Shown here in pieces: positions 1-8,984 of a DNA stretch of 64,000 nucleotides. The first letter of the stretch is position 1, and each line of letters starts with the position of its first letter. Made by a program: the position numbers and the translations under genes. The stretch covers positions 70,656 through 134,655 of the forward strand of contig CAKQEA010000004.1 of NCBI GenBank assembly GCA_934229785.1. The letters run 5' to 3'. This DNA comes from an uncultured Anaeroplasmataceae bacterium (GTDB lineage: Bacteria; Bacillota_I; Bacilli_A; Acholeplasmatales; Anaeroplasmataceae). The notes below the pieces were generated by a model. That model saw nothing but the letters and a program-made list of their open reading frames with translations. It ran no database searches and was not told the origin of the DNA.

Positions 1-2083
1 AGCTTGCAAACAAAATTGTTGCTACTAAAATACCAATAAAATATACAGTTATATTTTTATAAATAACTCTAATCATTTCTTTAAACAATAAATTAGATTT
101 ATTTACACCAATTGCACGATATATTCCATATTCCTTACTATTTTTTAAGCTTTCTGACATTTCAATGAAATAATAAATGCATAATGTTAATACTATAGCA
201 ATAATTAGAATATATACTATTCTCATTCCTTCACTCTTTTTAAGTGCATCATTGTTTTTATATATAGCATTAATATCTACACCCTTAATACCTCTTGTAT
301 TTAATCTTGTATTAAGATTATTAAGCTGTTCCCCACCATTTGTCGATATTTCAAAATAATAACTTGTTGTTGTATCATTACCTAAAATATCAATATTTGG
401 AGTTAAATAAACAAATATATTATCTAAGGCATTACTTGTAACATTAATTGTAATATCAGTATCCATAACATCTCTTGTGATGTTAAAACTCTTAACATAC
501 ATTTCACTATTTTCAATATAAATAGCAGTTGACTGATTGACAAGCTTTTTGTTTGCCATTTCTGAAATATAGTCAGCCTCAGAGGTATTACTCATCATCT
601 TATATAAAGAATTTCTACTTATATCTATAACAATTTGATTATCATTTAATTCTTTGTTACCATCATATAGCTTTATTGTCGCTGAATAAGTCATATCAGA
701 ATAACTGCCATTAAAAAATAAATGATTATTATCAATGAATTTTAAATTGTTGTAAATTCCTAAAAAATTAACATAATCAATTTTAGTAAACCATACTTGA
801 TTTTCATCACCATCAACAATACCGGATATACTATAATCATTATCAAACTTCATCAATAATATCGCTTCATCATTTTCAAGTTCATTAATTCTTAAATCAT
901 GCTTAATATTATCAGCAAGTACCTTTGAAATTAAAACTTGACCATTTTTAGGCATATCACCATATATAATATTTAACCTAGTGTTTTTTTCAATTGCCTT
1001 TGGAGTATATGACTCCTTTAAAGAAGCAATTGAAGAAATATTATTATATGAGAAATTTGCACTGCGTTGATTGATCTCAAAGAAATCAATATTTTCATAA
1101 TAATTTCTATCAATCATAGATAACTCAGAGTAAGTATTTAAATTAGTATAAACTGAATTTTCACTTATTTTTTTATGGGTTTGAATATTATTAATACTTT
1201 CATTTAGCGCAAAGCCAAATACACAAGAAATAATAGCCATTAATACAAGGAAAAGCTTTTTAAAAACATTTCCCTTTTTTTCATTATTAATGCTTAAGAA
1301 CTTAAAAATAGTTTTTAAATTAAATAGCTTACCTGTATTTTTTGATTCACTTTGACTAAAAATTTCAACATTTGTATCATCATTATCATTAAATACATAG
1401 CCATTTGAATCTAGAACTGTTGTATTTTCTTGTAAAACTCCATCAATAAGCTCAATATGACTATCAGCATATTTATTAATTAATGATGTTTCATGAGTGA
1501 CTAAAACAACTAACCTTGTTTTAGAAATTTTTTTCAATATATTCATAACATGAATAGTGTTTTCAACATCCAAATTACCAGTAGGCTCATCAGCTAAAAT
1601 GATATTTGTACCTTTAATTAGGGCTCTTGCAATAGCAACTCTTTGCTTTTGTCCACCTGAAAGTGCATCAGCACTCTTATGCTCATACTTCTTTAAATCA
1701 ACAAGCTCTAAAACCTTACTAGTTCTTCTTTTAATTTCATCATCATCAGTAAATCCTGCAATTTTCATTGCATTATATAAAATTTCAGAAACACTACAGC
1801 CCTTTTCAAGATAATAGTTTTGGAAAATAAAACCAATCTTCTTGTCCCTAACCTTATCTCTATTCTTACTAGTTATTTTTTCACCATCAACACAAATATA
1901 GCCCTTATCTTGAACATCAAGACCGCCAATTATATTAAGAAGTGTAGTCTTACCACTACCAGACTTACCAAATATTGCAACTAGCCCTTTATCTGGTAAC
2001 GTAAATGAAACATCATTTAAAACGCAATTTCTCCTTGTAAGCTTGGAGCCAAAAGTTTTTGATAAATGATTAACCTCAATCAT
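1..2083 (-). CDS. ABC transporter, ATPase fused to FtsX-like permease (partial, runs off left edge)
   Basis: About 694 codons are present from ATG 2083; the 3' end lies outside the window. The N-terminal ATPase has Walker A GKSGSGKT, Q-loop FIFQN, signature LSGGQKQR, Walker B IILADEP and the H-loop VTHE, followed by a membrane segment, a large extracytoplasmic region and, at the window edge, an FtsX-type stretch (RAIGVNKSN) typical of MacB/LolCDE-class transporters. The start overlaps the stop of the upstream gene (ATGA), with AGGAGGGG as ribosome site, so the two fusion proteins are translationally coupled and probably form a heterodimer. Family members export peptides or lipoproteins or give antimicrobial-peptide resistance; the substrate is unknown. 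Confidence 0.9.
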   Translation of the reverse strand, partial: MIEVNHLSKTFGSKLTRRNCVLNDVSFTLPDKGLVAIFGKSGSGKTTLLNIIGGLDVQDKGYICVDGEKITSKNRDKVRDKKIGFIFQNYYLEKGCSVSEILYNAMKIAGFTDDDEIKRRTSKVLELVDLKKYEHKSADALSGGQKQRVAIARALIKGTNIILADEPTGNLDVENTIHVMNILKKISKTRLVVLVTHETSLINKYADSHIELIDGVLQENTTVLDSNGYVFNDNDDTNVEIFSQSESKNTGKLFNLKTIFKFLSINNEKKGNVFKKLFLVLMAIISCVFGFALNESINNIQTHKKISENSVYTNLNTYSELSMIDRNYYENIDFFEINQRSANFSYNNISSIASLKESYTPKAIEKNTRLNIIYGDMPKNGQVLISKVLADNIKHDLRINELENDEAILLMKFDNDYSISGIVDGDENQVWFTKIDYVNFLGIYNNLKFIDNNHLFFNGSYSDMTYSATIKLYDGNKELNDNQIVIDISRNSLYKMMSNTSEADYISEMANKKLVNQSTAIYIENSEMYVKSFNITRDVMDTDITINVTSNALDNIFVYLTPNIDILGNDTTTSYYFEISTNGGEQLNNLNTRLNTRGIKGVDINAIYKNNDALKKSEGMRIVYILIIAIVLTLCIYYFIEMSESLKNSKEYGIYRAIGVNKSNLLFKEMIRVIYKNITVYFIGILVATILFAS

Positions 2084-4140
2084 TTTGAACCCCTCCTTAA
2101 TGTATCAGAAATCTTACTTCTTGCTAAATTTCTATTAAAACCAAAGGCAACAAACATAACTATAATAAGAAGTAATGTCTCAATAAATAAATAATTACCA
2201 ATACTTATAAAAGGCAATGCAAGTGCCTTAATATTACAAGCAATCAAAGAAATAATTGGAAGTAAAACAAGTGTTGGAATAAAAATTAAAAACATTTGAA
2301 TATATAACGAATTAGCTGAAACATTTGATGGAATACCTAATGTTTTATAAATTGAAAAATCGGCTAAGAAAACATTAATACTTCTCATAAAAATGATGAA
2401 CAAAATAGCAGCTAGTAAAATACTAAGTAAAATAATTGAGCCATACCACAATAGATTCATTGCATAAACATTACCAACATTTTGAACATAAACTAAGCTA
2501 TTTGATAACATACCAATATAACCATCAGGAAGATTTGCGATTTGAGAAGCTGCAATAGAATCATTCTCAAAATAAATTACAGATTGCTTAGTCTGACTAT
2601 TAGTATTAAAAATATCGTTATAATCATCCTCGTTCATCTCAACAACAACTCCTGAAATAAACTTATCAGTTAATGTATCATCATTTGCTGTAAATATTTT
2701 AGTAGGTGCAATATCAAAAACAATTTTTTGATTTTTTACATTATAAAAGCTTGAATTCACAAGATTAACTTCTCCACTTTTTAAGTCCTTATTCACATCA
2801 AAATAATAAACAATAGACTCATTACTACCAATCTTCATTGTAGAATTAATGGCTTTAATTTTATTACCATTTTTTTCCATACTATCATATGATAAATATA
2901 GCTTTAACTCTGTTTCATTATTAGATGTCTCAACACTAATATTTGTTATTCCACAATTAGAACCAATAATTGAACTTGCAATTTCATCACTATCAGACTT
3001 ATAGGCCTTAGGAACAACTAAAATACCACTTTTACTTTTAACCTTATAATGATATGGATCATATATGCAATAAACATCATAGCTCTTATACATACTATTT
3101 CTCTTAGGAATATAAATGCTAAATTCTGACATATCTCTTTCATACATAAAGTATCCAGCCCTTGTATCATAGCAAATCTTATCTAATACGGATTCATCAA
3201 TATAATCATTCGTATTTGAAATAATAACCTTACCTTCAACACCAATATCATCAAGATTCTTTTGAAGTGGTGAAATCAAATATTGGTTAAATAAAGCAAG
3301 AATTGAAAATAATGCAACTGCAATACAACATAAGGCTAAGCTCATCATTGTTGTAAATTTTGGTCTTGACTTATAATTTAAAAAACCTATTTTAAAAGTA
3401 TTTTTAATATTTTGCTTACGACTAATATAAACATTATTTAATTTAATATCATTCTTTGGCGGACTATCAATTACATTATCTGATTTAACACTACCATCTA
3501 AAATAGTAACTCTACGTGTTGCATACATCGTAAAGAACTCAGGATTATGAGTTACAACAATAACTAGCTTATCCTTTGAAACCTCCTTTAATAATGCAGC
3601 AATTTCCTTTGACGATTTAACATCCAAATTACCAGTAGGTTCGTCTGCTAAAATAATTGGAGAATCCTTTGCAAGTGCACGAGCAATAACACATCTTTGC
3701 TTTTCACCACCAGATAACTTTGAAGTTTTTTGATTTCTTTGCTTTGTAAGACCAACACGATCAATCAAGCCATCTGCAATTTTTCTTCTTTCTTTACTAC
3801 TTTCTATTCTTAATAAAGCTAACTCAACATTTTCAACAACAGTCAAATTCTCAATAATATTAAAATCCTGAAATATCATCGCAATATTATTCTCACGATA
3901 TTTCTCCCAATCTGAATTTGAATAATGAGATGTTTCTTCTCCGTTAAAATATAATTCGCCCTCTTCATATGAATCATTAGCAGCAATTACATTTAACAAG
4001 GTAGATTTACCGGAACCAGATTCACCTTCAATTGTAACAAATTCGTTATAATCAAATTCAAGATTAATATTTCTTATACCAATTGTTAAAATATCATTAG
4101 AGTTATAAATTTTACCAATATTCTTTAATTTTAGTAGCAT
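2080..4140 (-). CDS. ABC transporter, ATPase fused to FtsX-like permease
   Basis: 686 aa. Residues about 1-220 are an ATPase (Walker A GESGSGKST at 38-46, LSGGEKQR signature, IILADEP Walker B, VTHN H-loop). One membrane segment follows at about 265-290, then a long extracytoplasmic domain and three C-terminal membrane helices, the MacB/FtsX layout. GGAGG lies ideally before ATG 4140. It is the first gene of a two-gene operon with the next fusion transporter and sits behind a strong promoter with repeated GTTAG-N6-CTAAC sites, so expression is probably repressed and inducible. Having two complete fusions side by side suggests a heterodimeric MacB-like pump. No adaptor or regulator gene is visible inside the window. 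Confidence 0.9.
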   Translation of the reverse strand: MLLKLKNIGKIYNSNDILTIGIRNINLEFDYNEFVTIEGESGSGKSTLLNVIAANDSYEEGELYFNGEETSHYSNSDWEKYRENNIAMIFQDFNIIENLTVVENVELALLRIESSKERRKIADGLIDRVGLTKQRNQKTSKLSGGEKQRCVIARALAKDSPIILADEPTGNLDVKSSKEIAALLKEVSKDKLVIVVTHNPEFFTMYATRRVTILDGSVKSDNVIDSPPKNDIKLNNVYISRKQNIKNTFKIGFLNYKSRPKFTTMMSLALCCIAVALFSILALFNQYLISPLQKNLDDIGVEGKVIISNTNDYIDESVLDKICYDTRAGYFMYERDMSEFSIYIPKRNSMYKSYDVYCIYDPYHYKVKSKSGILVVPKAYKSDSDEIASSIIGSNCGITNISVETSNNETELKLYLSYDSMEKNGNKIKAINSTMKIGSNESIVYYFDVNKDLKSGEVNLVNSSFYNVKNQKIVFDIAPTKIFTANDDTLTDKFISGVVVEMNEDDYNDIFNTNSQTKQSVIYFENDSIAASQIANLPDGYIGMLSNSLVYVQNVGNVYAMNLLWYGSIILLSILLAAILFIIFMRSINVFLADFSIYKTLGIPSNVSANSLYIQMFLIFIPTLVLLPIISLIACNIKALALPFISIGNYLFIETLLLIIVMFVAFGFNRNLARSKISDTLRRGSK

Positions 4141-4153
4141 ATATACCTCCGTA

Positions 4154-4264
4154 GTTAGAAATAACTAACCGTACTTTTAAAAAATAAAGTTAGTTTATAC
4201 TAACACCGTTACTATTCTATCACCACCACGTTTTTCTGTCAATAAGAAGTTAGTTATAACTTAC
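4154..4264 (-). promoter_or_regulatory. Promoter with three GTTAG-N6-CTAAC operator-like sites for the ABC operon
   Basis: On the minus strand TTGACA (4242-4237) and TAGAAT (4219-4214) are separated by 17 bases, a near-consensus housekeeping promoter. Three 16-bp inverted repeats surround it: GTTAG-N6-CTAAC at 4154-4169 (leader), the same at 4189-4204 (just past the start point), and GTTAG-N6-CTTAC at 4249-4264 (just upstream of -35). The placement is what a dimeric repressor of MarR/TetR/PadR type would need; the regulator itself is not in view. Confidence 0.7.
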
Positions 4265-4272
4265 TAATTCAA

Positions 4273-4323
4273 CAAAAAAAAGCTGTAAATTATTCTAACT
4301 TAAAAAATTAGATATTCACAGCT
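4273..4323 (-). terminator. Rho-independent terminator of the DMT transporter gene
   Basis: A long hairpin (arms starting AGCTGT at 4281 and ending ACAGCT at 4323, with further inner pairing) is followed on the minus strand by an eight-T run at 4280-4273. Confidence 0.75.
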
Positions 4324-4369
4324 CATAATTTAAAAATAATGTTTTCTAATCACAAAAATTCATTAAATT

Positions 4370-5404
4370 TTATCCACCCATTACAGCCAAGAAGATAATA
4401 CCAGCCATAATAACAAAAATGAAAATATATTGAATTAAAGTCAACTTTTCTTTCAAGAAAATTCTTGATAAAATCAAAGAACAAATAACAGTACCTGCAC
4501 CCAAAATAACAGCAGCTATACCAGTACCCTCACTTAATGCAAAAAGATATGTAGCTTGACCTGCAGTTTCAAAGAAAGCCGCAAGAAGCTTATTACGTTG
4601 AAGCCAAACCTTTTGATACCACTTTAATCCATCAGTTGTAATTAAATTTCCATTTTCATCTGTTTGATTACCAAGTGAAAAAAGCTTTTCACCTTTTAAT
4701 CTAATAAAAATATAAAGACCAATAGCAACTATAAAGAAAATATATTGATAGCAGCAATTTGCCATATGCTCAAGCATACTCTCATCTAAAATTGCACTAT
4801 CACCAAAACCTTTTAAAATACTAGAAGCTGCATCCTCAGTATAAAAAATATCTAAAAAAGTACCTGTTGCATCAAGTAACATATAACAAAATGGCATTGC
4901 AAAAGCCCATATAGCAAGCTTTTTGCCAAACTTCTTATGTCTATTTTCTCTGCCTTCTTTATCAAAAAAGCCTACACAAATTAAGCCAACAGCTATAATA
5001 ACGATAGCAACTATAATCCAAGGACTATCAATTGTTTCATGTAAGAATATTGCACATAATATTGGAACAATAGCTCCTGATGTGTTTTCAATAGGATCTG
5101 AAATAGACTCCTCAATAAATCTAACACCAAAATATGAACAAGTCATTGAAACCAAATAACATAAAGCTACCGGTAAATAAATAAGCATATTAATTGGTAA
5201 AAACTTTAAAAAATTAATATCCTGTACTGATTGAATTATTGTAATTACTAAAGCATATATTCCAAAGAAAAAACCAACAAAAATTGATGTCTTCAAATGA
5301 GAATATTTTTCTTTTTCCAGGTTTCCCTTCTTATAATAAATTTCTGCTATACCCCAAGATAAGGTACATGCAATTAAAAAAATCCACAAAATGACATTTT
5401 CCAT
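4370..5404 (-). CDS. EamA/DMT-superfamily transporter
   Basis: 344 aa with about ten hydrophobic helices in two five-helix halves (about residues 1-145 and 160-340), the drug/metabolite transporter layout. The C-terminal half carries the usual EamA-like pattern, with a Gly-rich helix and then a short loop and FLKEKLT before the last helix. A hydrophilic loop of about 40 residues (around 230-265) between the halves is longer than average. The start is supported by GGGAG upstream of ATG 5404. It is a single gene with its own terminator; the substrate cannot be predicted. Confidence 0.75.
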   Translation of the reverse strand: MENVILWIFLIACTLSWGIAEIYYKKGNLEKEKYSHLKTSIFVGFFFGIYALVITIIQSVQDINFLKFLPINMLIYLPVALCYLVSMTCSYFGVRFIEESISDPIENTSGAIVPILCAIFLHETIDSPWIIVAIVIIAVGLICVGFFDKEGRENRHKKFGKKLAIWAFAMPFCYMLLDATGTFLDIFYTEDAASSILKGFGDSAILDESMLEHMANCCYQYIFFIVAIGLYIFIRLKGEKLFSLGNQTDENGNLITTDGLKWYQKVWLQRNKLLAAFFETAGQATYLFALSEGTGIAAVILGAGTVICSLILSRIFLKEKLTLIQYIFIFVIMAGIIFLAVMGG

Positions 5405-5577
5405 AAAAAATCTCCCTTAATAAAATTTAACGGATTTATTTTATATTATTTATGATTATCTTTCAAGTTTTTTTTATTATTTTTGTGTTAACAAATATTA
5501 TTTATACTTTTTTACTATAAATGCTATCTATATGAAAATAAAAATAAAATTCATTTTAAATATTCGTCATTTTATGA

Positions 5578-5583
5578 TAGAAT
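5578..5583 (+). promoter_or_regulatory. Extended -10 promoter for the YnbB-like gene
   Basis: TGATAGAAT (-10 hexamer TAGAAT at 5578-5583 with the TG extension) lies just upstream of the GGTGAT ribosome site of the gene at 5602. The -35 (TTTAAA, 17 bases upstream) is weak. Confidence 0.4.
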
Positions 5584-5601
5584 AAAACTTGGTGATTAAA
5601 A

Positions 5602-6867
5602 ATGATATTAGATGAAATTAAAAAAGAGGTTATAGAATTAGGTAACCAAGCTGATAATGATTTAAAAGATATATTTAAAGAAATAGATGATATATGTCTT
5701 TATAATTCAAATAGAATATTATCAGCATTTATTGAAAACAGAGTAGAGTATGCAGACTTTACTGATAGAAATGGCTATGGCATATTTGACTCTGGACGTG
5801 AAAAGCTAGAAAAAATATTTTCAAGTATTCTTGGTACAGAAGACGCTTTAGTAAGAACTCAAATTATGAGTGGTACAAACGCTTTATATTTAACATTCAG
5901 CGCATTATTAAAGCATGGCGATACAATGATTTCTCTATCTGGTAAGCCATATGATTCTCTACTTAAAATGGTTGGAATTGTTGGTGATTCAACTCAATCA
6001 TTAATAGCTAATGGAGTTAAATATGAACAAATTGATTTAGTTGATAATAAATTTGATTTACCTACAATAAAACATAGACTTGCTAAAAACGATGTAAAGC
6101 TTGTTGAAATTCAAAGATCAAGAGGCTATTCTTCACGTAAATCATTAACAATTAGTCAAATTGAGGAAGTTATTAAAGTTATTAGAAGCGTTAATAAAGA
6201 CGTTATAATTATGGTTGATAATTGTTATGGTGAACTTGTTGAAAGATTAGAGCCAGGACATGTTGGAGCCGATGTTGTTGTTGGCTCTTTAATGAAAAAC
6301 CTTGGTGGTGGTATTGCAACATCAGGAGGATATATTGGTGGTAAAACAAAATACATCGAAATGATTGCTGATAGATTAACATCTCCTGGTATAGGCAAGG
6401 AGCTTGGTGCAAACTTTAATCAAAATTCTAATTTCTTTAAAGGTGTCTTTATGGCTCCTAATGCCGTAAAGAGCGCACTTAAAACACAAATATTTGCCTC
6501 TTATATGCTACAGCATACTGGTTTTAATGATATATCTCCAAAGTATGATGAATATAGAACAGATATTATTCAAATAATTGAATTAAAAACTAAACCTAAT
6601 CTTGTAGCCTTTGCTAGAAGTATACAAGCCTCTTCTCCAATTGATTCAGGAGTCTACATTATGCCTGCCCCAATGCCAGGATATCCTTGTGATGTAATAA
6701 TGGCTGCTGGTTGCTTTACAGAAGGTAGTACAATTGAATTAAGTGCTGATGCACCATGTGTTGAACCATATACCTTATATATGCAAGGTGGTTTAACCTA
6801 TGAATATGGAAAGCTAAGTATTATGAAGGCATTATCAAGCGTACTTGAAGCTAAAGAAAATAAATAA
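5602..6867 (+). CDS. PLP-dependent methionine gamma-lyase family protein (YnbB-like)
   Basis: 421 aa, full length for the family often labelled aluminium resistance protein/YnbB (fold-type I aminotransferase-like). It shows the family start DFTDRNGYGIFDSGR, the PLP phosphate-binding region MSGTNALYL (about 89-97), the Asp that contacts the pyridine ring in MVDNCYGE (D206) and the presumed Schiff-base lysine K232 in GSLMKNLGGG. It is a cytosolic enzyme, presumably acting on a sulfur or amino-acid substrate. In Bacillus the homologue sits near glnA; here it stands alone between a DMT transporter and a convergent nitroreductase. The physiological substrate is unproven. Confidence 0.85.
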   Translation: MILDEIKKEVIELGNQADNDLKDIFKEIDDICLYNSNRILSAFIENRVEYADFTDRNGYGIFDSGREKLEKIFSSILGTEDALVRTQIMSGTNALYLTFSALLKHGDTMISLSGKPYDSLLKMVGIVGDSTQSLIANGVKYEQIDLVDNKFDLPTIKHRLAKNDVKLVEIQRSRGYSSRKSLTISQIEEVIKVIRSVNKDVIIMVDNCYGELVERLEPGHVGADVVVGSLMKNLGGGIATSGGYIGGKTKYIEMIADRLTSPGIGKELGANFNQNSNFFKGVFMAPNAVKSALKTQIFASYMLQHTGFNDISPKYDEYRTDIIQIIELKTKPNLVAFARSIQASSPIDSGVYIMPAPMPGYPCDVIMAAGCFTEGSTIELSADAPCVEPYTLYMQGGLTYEYGKLSIMKALSSVLEAKENK

Positions 6868-6876
6868 CTAAAGTAA

Positions 6877-6935
6877 AATCCCCAACTAGATAATGTGAAT
6901 GATAATGTTTCACATTAAAAGTTGAGGATTTTTTT
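6877..6935 (+). terminator. Terminator after the YnbB-like gene
   Basis: Arms AATCCCCAACT (from about 6877) and AGTTGAGGATT (to 6930), with a nested AATGTGAA/TTTCACATT stem, run into seven T. The 3' end of the convergent nitroreductase gene (stop 6934) abuts it. Confidence 0.8.
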
Positions 6936-7452
6936 AATTTATTTTATATACATAGTTTTCTTTTCTCTTTTTACATATAGCTTCCATATCAGGATAACCA
7001 ACGATTAAATTACCAACGCCTTCATACTCACCATGAAGTCCCAAGCTTTTTAATAGCATCTTACCATATTCAGATTCAAATTCTTCTTTTGCTCTATGAA
7101 TCCAACAAGATGCAAGACCTAAATCATGACACCTTAGCATCATATTTCCCATTACCAAAGATCCATCATAAATTCCAGTTGGATATTTTTTCTCATACAA
7201 AACTACTAAAACTGCAGGTGCATTATAAAAGGGATCAAAATCAGTTTTTCCCATTATTGATGCATTTAATTTGGATAAATTATCACGAACCTCCTTATTC
7301 GTTATCTCCAAAATAATTGGGCTTTGCATACCTTTACCGCTAGCAGCATACTCACCTGCAAGCTCTATCTCATGAAGTAAATCAAGCGGTACTTCCTTAG
7401 ACAAATATTTTTTTATACTCCTTCTAGTTAAAATACAATCTTTTACTTCCAT
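6934..7452 (-). CDS. Nitroreductase family protein (FMN-dependent)
   Basis: 172 aa, a compact nitroreductase. The N-terminal RRSIKKY carries the FMN-phosphate-binding Arg residues; NAPAVLVV and GLASCWIHRA match the central and late conserved blocks of the NfsB/NitroFMN fold. Members are homodimeric flavoenzymes that reduce nitro-aromatics, quinones or other acceptors with NAD(P)H. AGGAGG precedes ATG 7452. The gene is monocistronic, convergent with the gene at 5602. The substrate is unknown. Confidence 0.85.
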   Translation of the reverse strand: MEVKDCILTRRSIKKYLSKEVPLDLLHEIELAGEYAASGKGMQSPIILEITNKEVRDNLSKLNASIMGKTDFDPFYNAPAVLVVLYEKKYPTGIYDGSLVMGNMMLRCHDLGLASCWIHRAKEEFESEYGKMLLKSLGLHGEYEGVGNLIVGYPDMEAICKKRKENYVYKIN

Positions 7453-7494
7453 TTAAATTACCTCCTAATTTTTAATCTAATAATATTATAGCAC

Positions 7495-7554
7495 AAAAAA
7501 AGATGAATTAATGTTAACCATAAATTAAACTTATGATTAACAACAAAATTCATC
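7495..7554 (-). terminator. Terminator of the efp-SDR operon
   Basis: Arms GATGAATT (7502) and AATTCATC (to 7554), with an inner TGTTAA/TTAACA pairing, are followed on the minus strand by a T-run (7501-7495). Confidence 0.75.
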
Positions 7555-7568
7555 CATTTTTACAATTA

Positions 7569-8312
7569 TTAATTACTGCTATATTGTCCGCCATCTATCC
7601 TAATTATAGAATTATTAATATATGAGGCATCGTCACTAACTAAAAATTTAACAAGCTTTGCAATCTCTTCTGGTTGTCCAATTCTTCTAACTAAAATTTT
7701 ATCAAGCTCCATTTGCATAAATTCCTCATCATAATCCTTAATTTCATTTTCTGTACCAATAAGTCCTGGTGCAATAGCATTAACAGTAACATATGGTGCA
7801 AATTCAATTGCTAGATTATGAGTTAATGAATTAAGTGCAGCCTTTGACGCATCATATTCTAATCCCATAGGATAATATGTGTTCATTCCATTAGTTGAAG
7901 ATATATTAATAATACGTCCCCATTTATTGTCAAGCATATGACGTTCACATCTTTTAGCAGTAAGATAAGAACCAATCAAATTAACATCTAAGGTTCTTCT
8001 AAAATCTGAAACATTTTTGTGACTAAAAATATTAGGCAAATCAACAGCTGCATTATTAATTAAAATATCAACACCACCTAATTCTTTTTCGATAGTATTA
8101 AACATTTCATTTACCTCTTCTTCATCACTTACATCACATCTTAAAACTAATGACCTAATATTATATTGTTTAATTAAATCATTTAATTCATGAGCTTCTC
8201 TTTCTGAAGAATAATAATTAATAACACAATCATAACCACTTTTAGCAAGTTCGATAATAATCGCTCTACCTATACCTTTAGCACTGCCTGTGACCAATGC
8301 AACCTTACTCAT
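7569..8312 (-). CDS. SDR-family oxidoreductase (FabG-like)
   Basis: 247 aa, a classical short-chain dehydrogenase/reductase. The NAD(P) fingerprint TGSAKGIGRA is at 8-17 and NNAAVD follows the fourth strand. The catalytic set is the Ser in ISSTNG with YDASK (Tyr and Lys), and the C-terminal block with VNAIAPGL and IDGG is typical of 3-oxoacyl-ACP reductases. There is no clear ribosome site before ATG 8312, and only 15 bases separate it from the efp stop, so it is probably read through from efp. A single FabG-like SDR outside a fab cluster could be a dedicated dehydrogenase; the substrate is unassigned. Confidence 0.85.
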   Translation of the reverse strand: MSKVALVTGSAKGIGRAIIIELAKSGYDCVINYYSSEREAHELNDLIKQYNIRSLVLRCDVSDEEEVNEMFNTIEKELGGVDILINNAAVDLPNIFSHKNVSDFRRTLDVNLIGSYLTAKRCERHMLDNKWGRIINISSTNGMNTYYPMGLEYDASKAALNSLTHNLAIEFAPYVTVNAIAPGLIGTENEIKDYDEEFMQMELDKILVRRIGQPEEIAKLVKFLVSDDASYINNSIIRIDGGQYSSN

Positions 8313-8327
8313 TTAAATTAAAAGTAA

Positions 8328-8885
8328 TTAAGCTCTTGAAGAATATGTACCATCAATTGTAGATACAATAATCTTCTCACCCTGCTTAATGAATTGAGGA
8401 ACTCTAATTCTTAAGCCTGTTTCAAGTGTTGCGTCCTTAGTAGATGTAGATGAAGCACCAGGTGCAGCATCAGTAGTTTCAGTTACAACCAATTCAACCT
8501 TATCAGGCATATTTAATCCTAAAACCTCATTCTCGAAGAAACGAAGACTGATTTCCATACCCTCAAGTAGGTAATACTTATAATCACCTACAGCATCAGC
8601 AGTTAATTCATAAGTTTCAAAAGTTTCCATATCCATGAAGTAGTATGTTCCACCAGCTTCATAAGAATACTGAACAGGTTTAGTCTCAATCATAGCTTGT
8701 TCAAACTTAGTATTTGTGTTAAAATTTCTTTCAAGTACTGTACCTGTTCTTAAGTCCTTAAGCTTAGTCTTTAAAATTGCAGCACCCTTACCAGGTTTTA
8801 CATGCATAAATTCAAGTACAACATATAATTTTCCATCAATGATTAATGTTAATCCATTTCTAAAATCGCCAGCTTCAATAGCCAT
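8328..8885 (-). CDS. efp: Translation elongation factor P
   Basis: 185 aa, full length. The three-domain EF-P layout is visible: an N-terminal KOW-like domain with the modification loop VKPGKGAA (the Lys at the loop tip is the residue post-translationally modified in other bacteria), then two OB domains ending with the signature ...IKQGEKIIVSTIDGTYSSRA. EF-P relieves ribosome stalling at polyproline stretches. AGGAG lies before ATG 8885. No efm/ymfI-type modification gene is recognisable nearby except possibly the adjacent SDR: in Bacillus an SDR (YmfI) takes part in EF-P modification, so the pairing with the downstream FabG-like gene could be functional. That link is inference. Confidence 0.95.
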   Translation of the reverse strand: MAIEAGDFRNGLTLIIDGKLYVVLEFMHVKPGKGAAILKTKLKDLRTGTVLERNFNTNTKFEQAMIETKPVQYSYEAGGTYYFMDMETFETYELTADAVGDYKYYLLEGMEISLRFFENEVLGLNMPDKVELVVTETTDAAPGASSTSTKDATLETGLRIRVPQFIKQGEKIIVSTIDGTYSSRA

Positions 8886-8984
8886 AATATAAATCTCCTT
8901 TATTTTATAAAAATTGTCTACAATATATTTTATCTTTTTTTACATATAAAATCAAGTTTTATCAAAAAACTAATACCATTTTAT

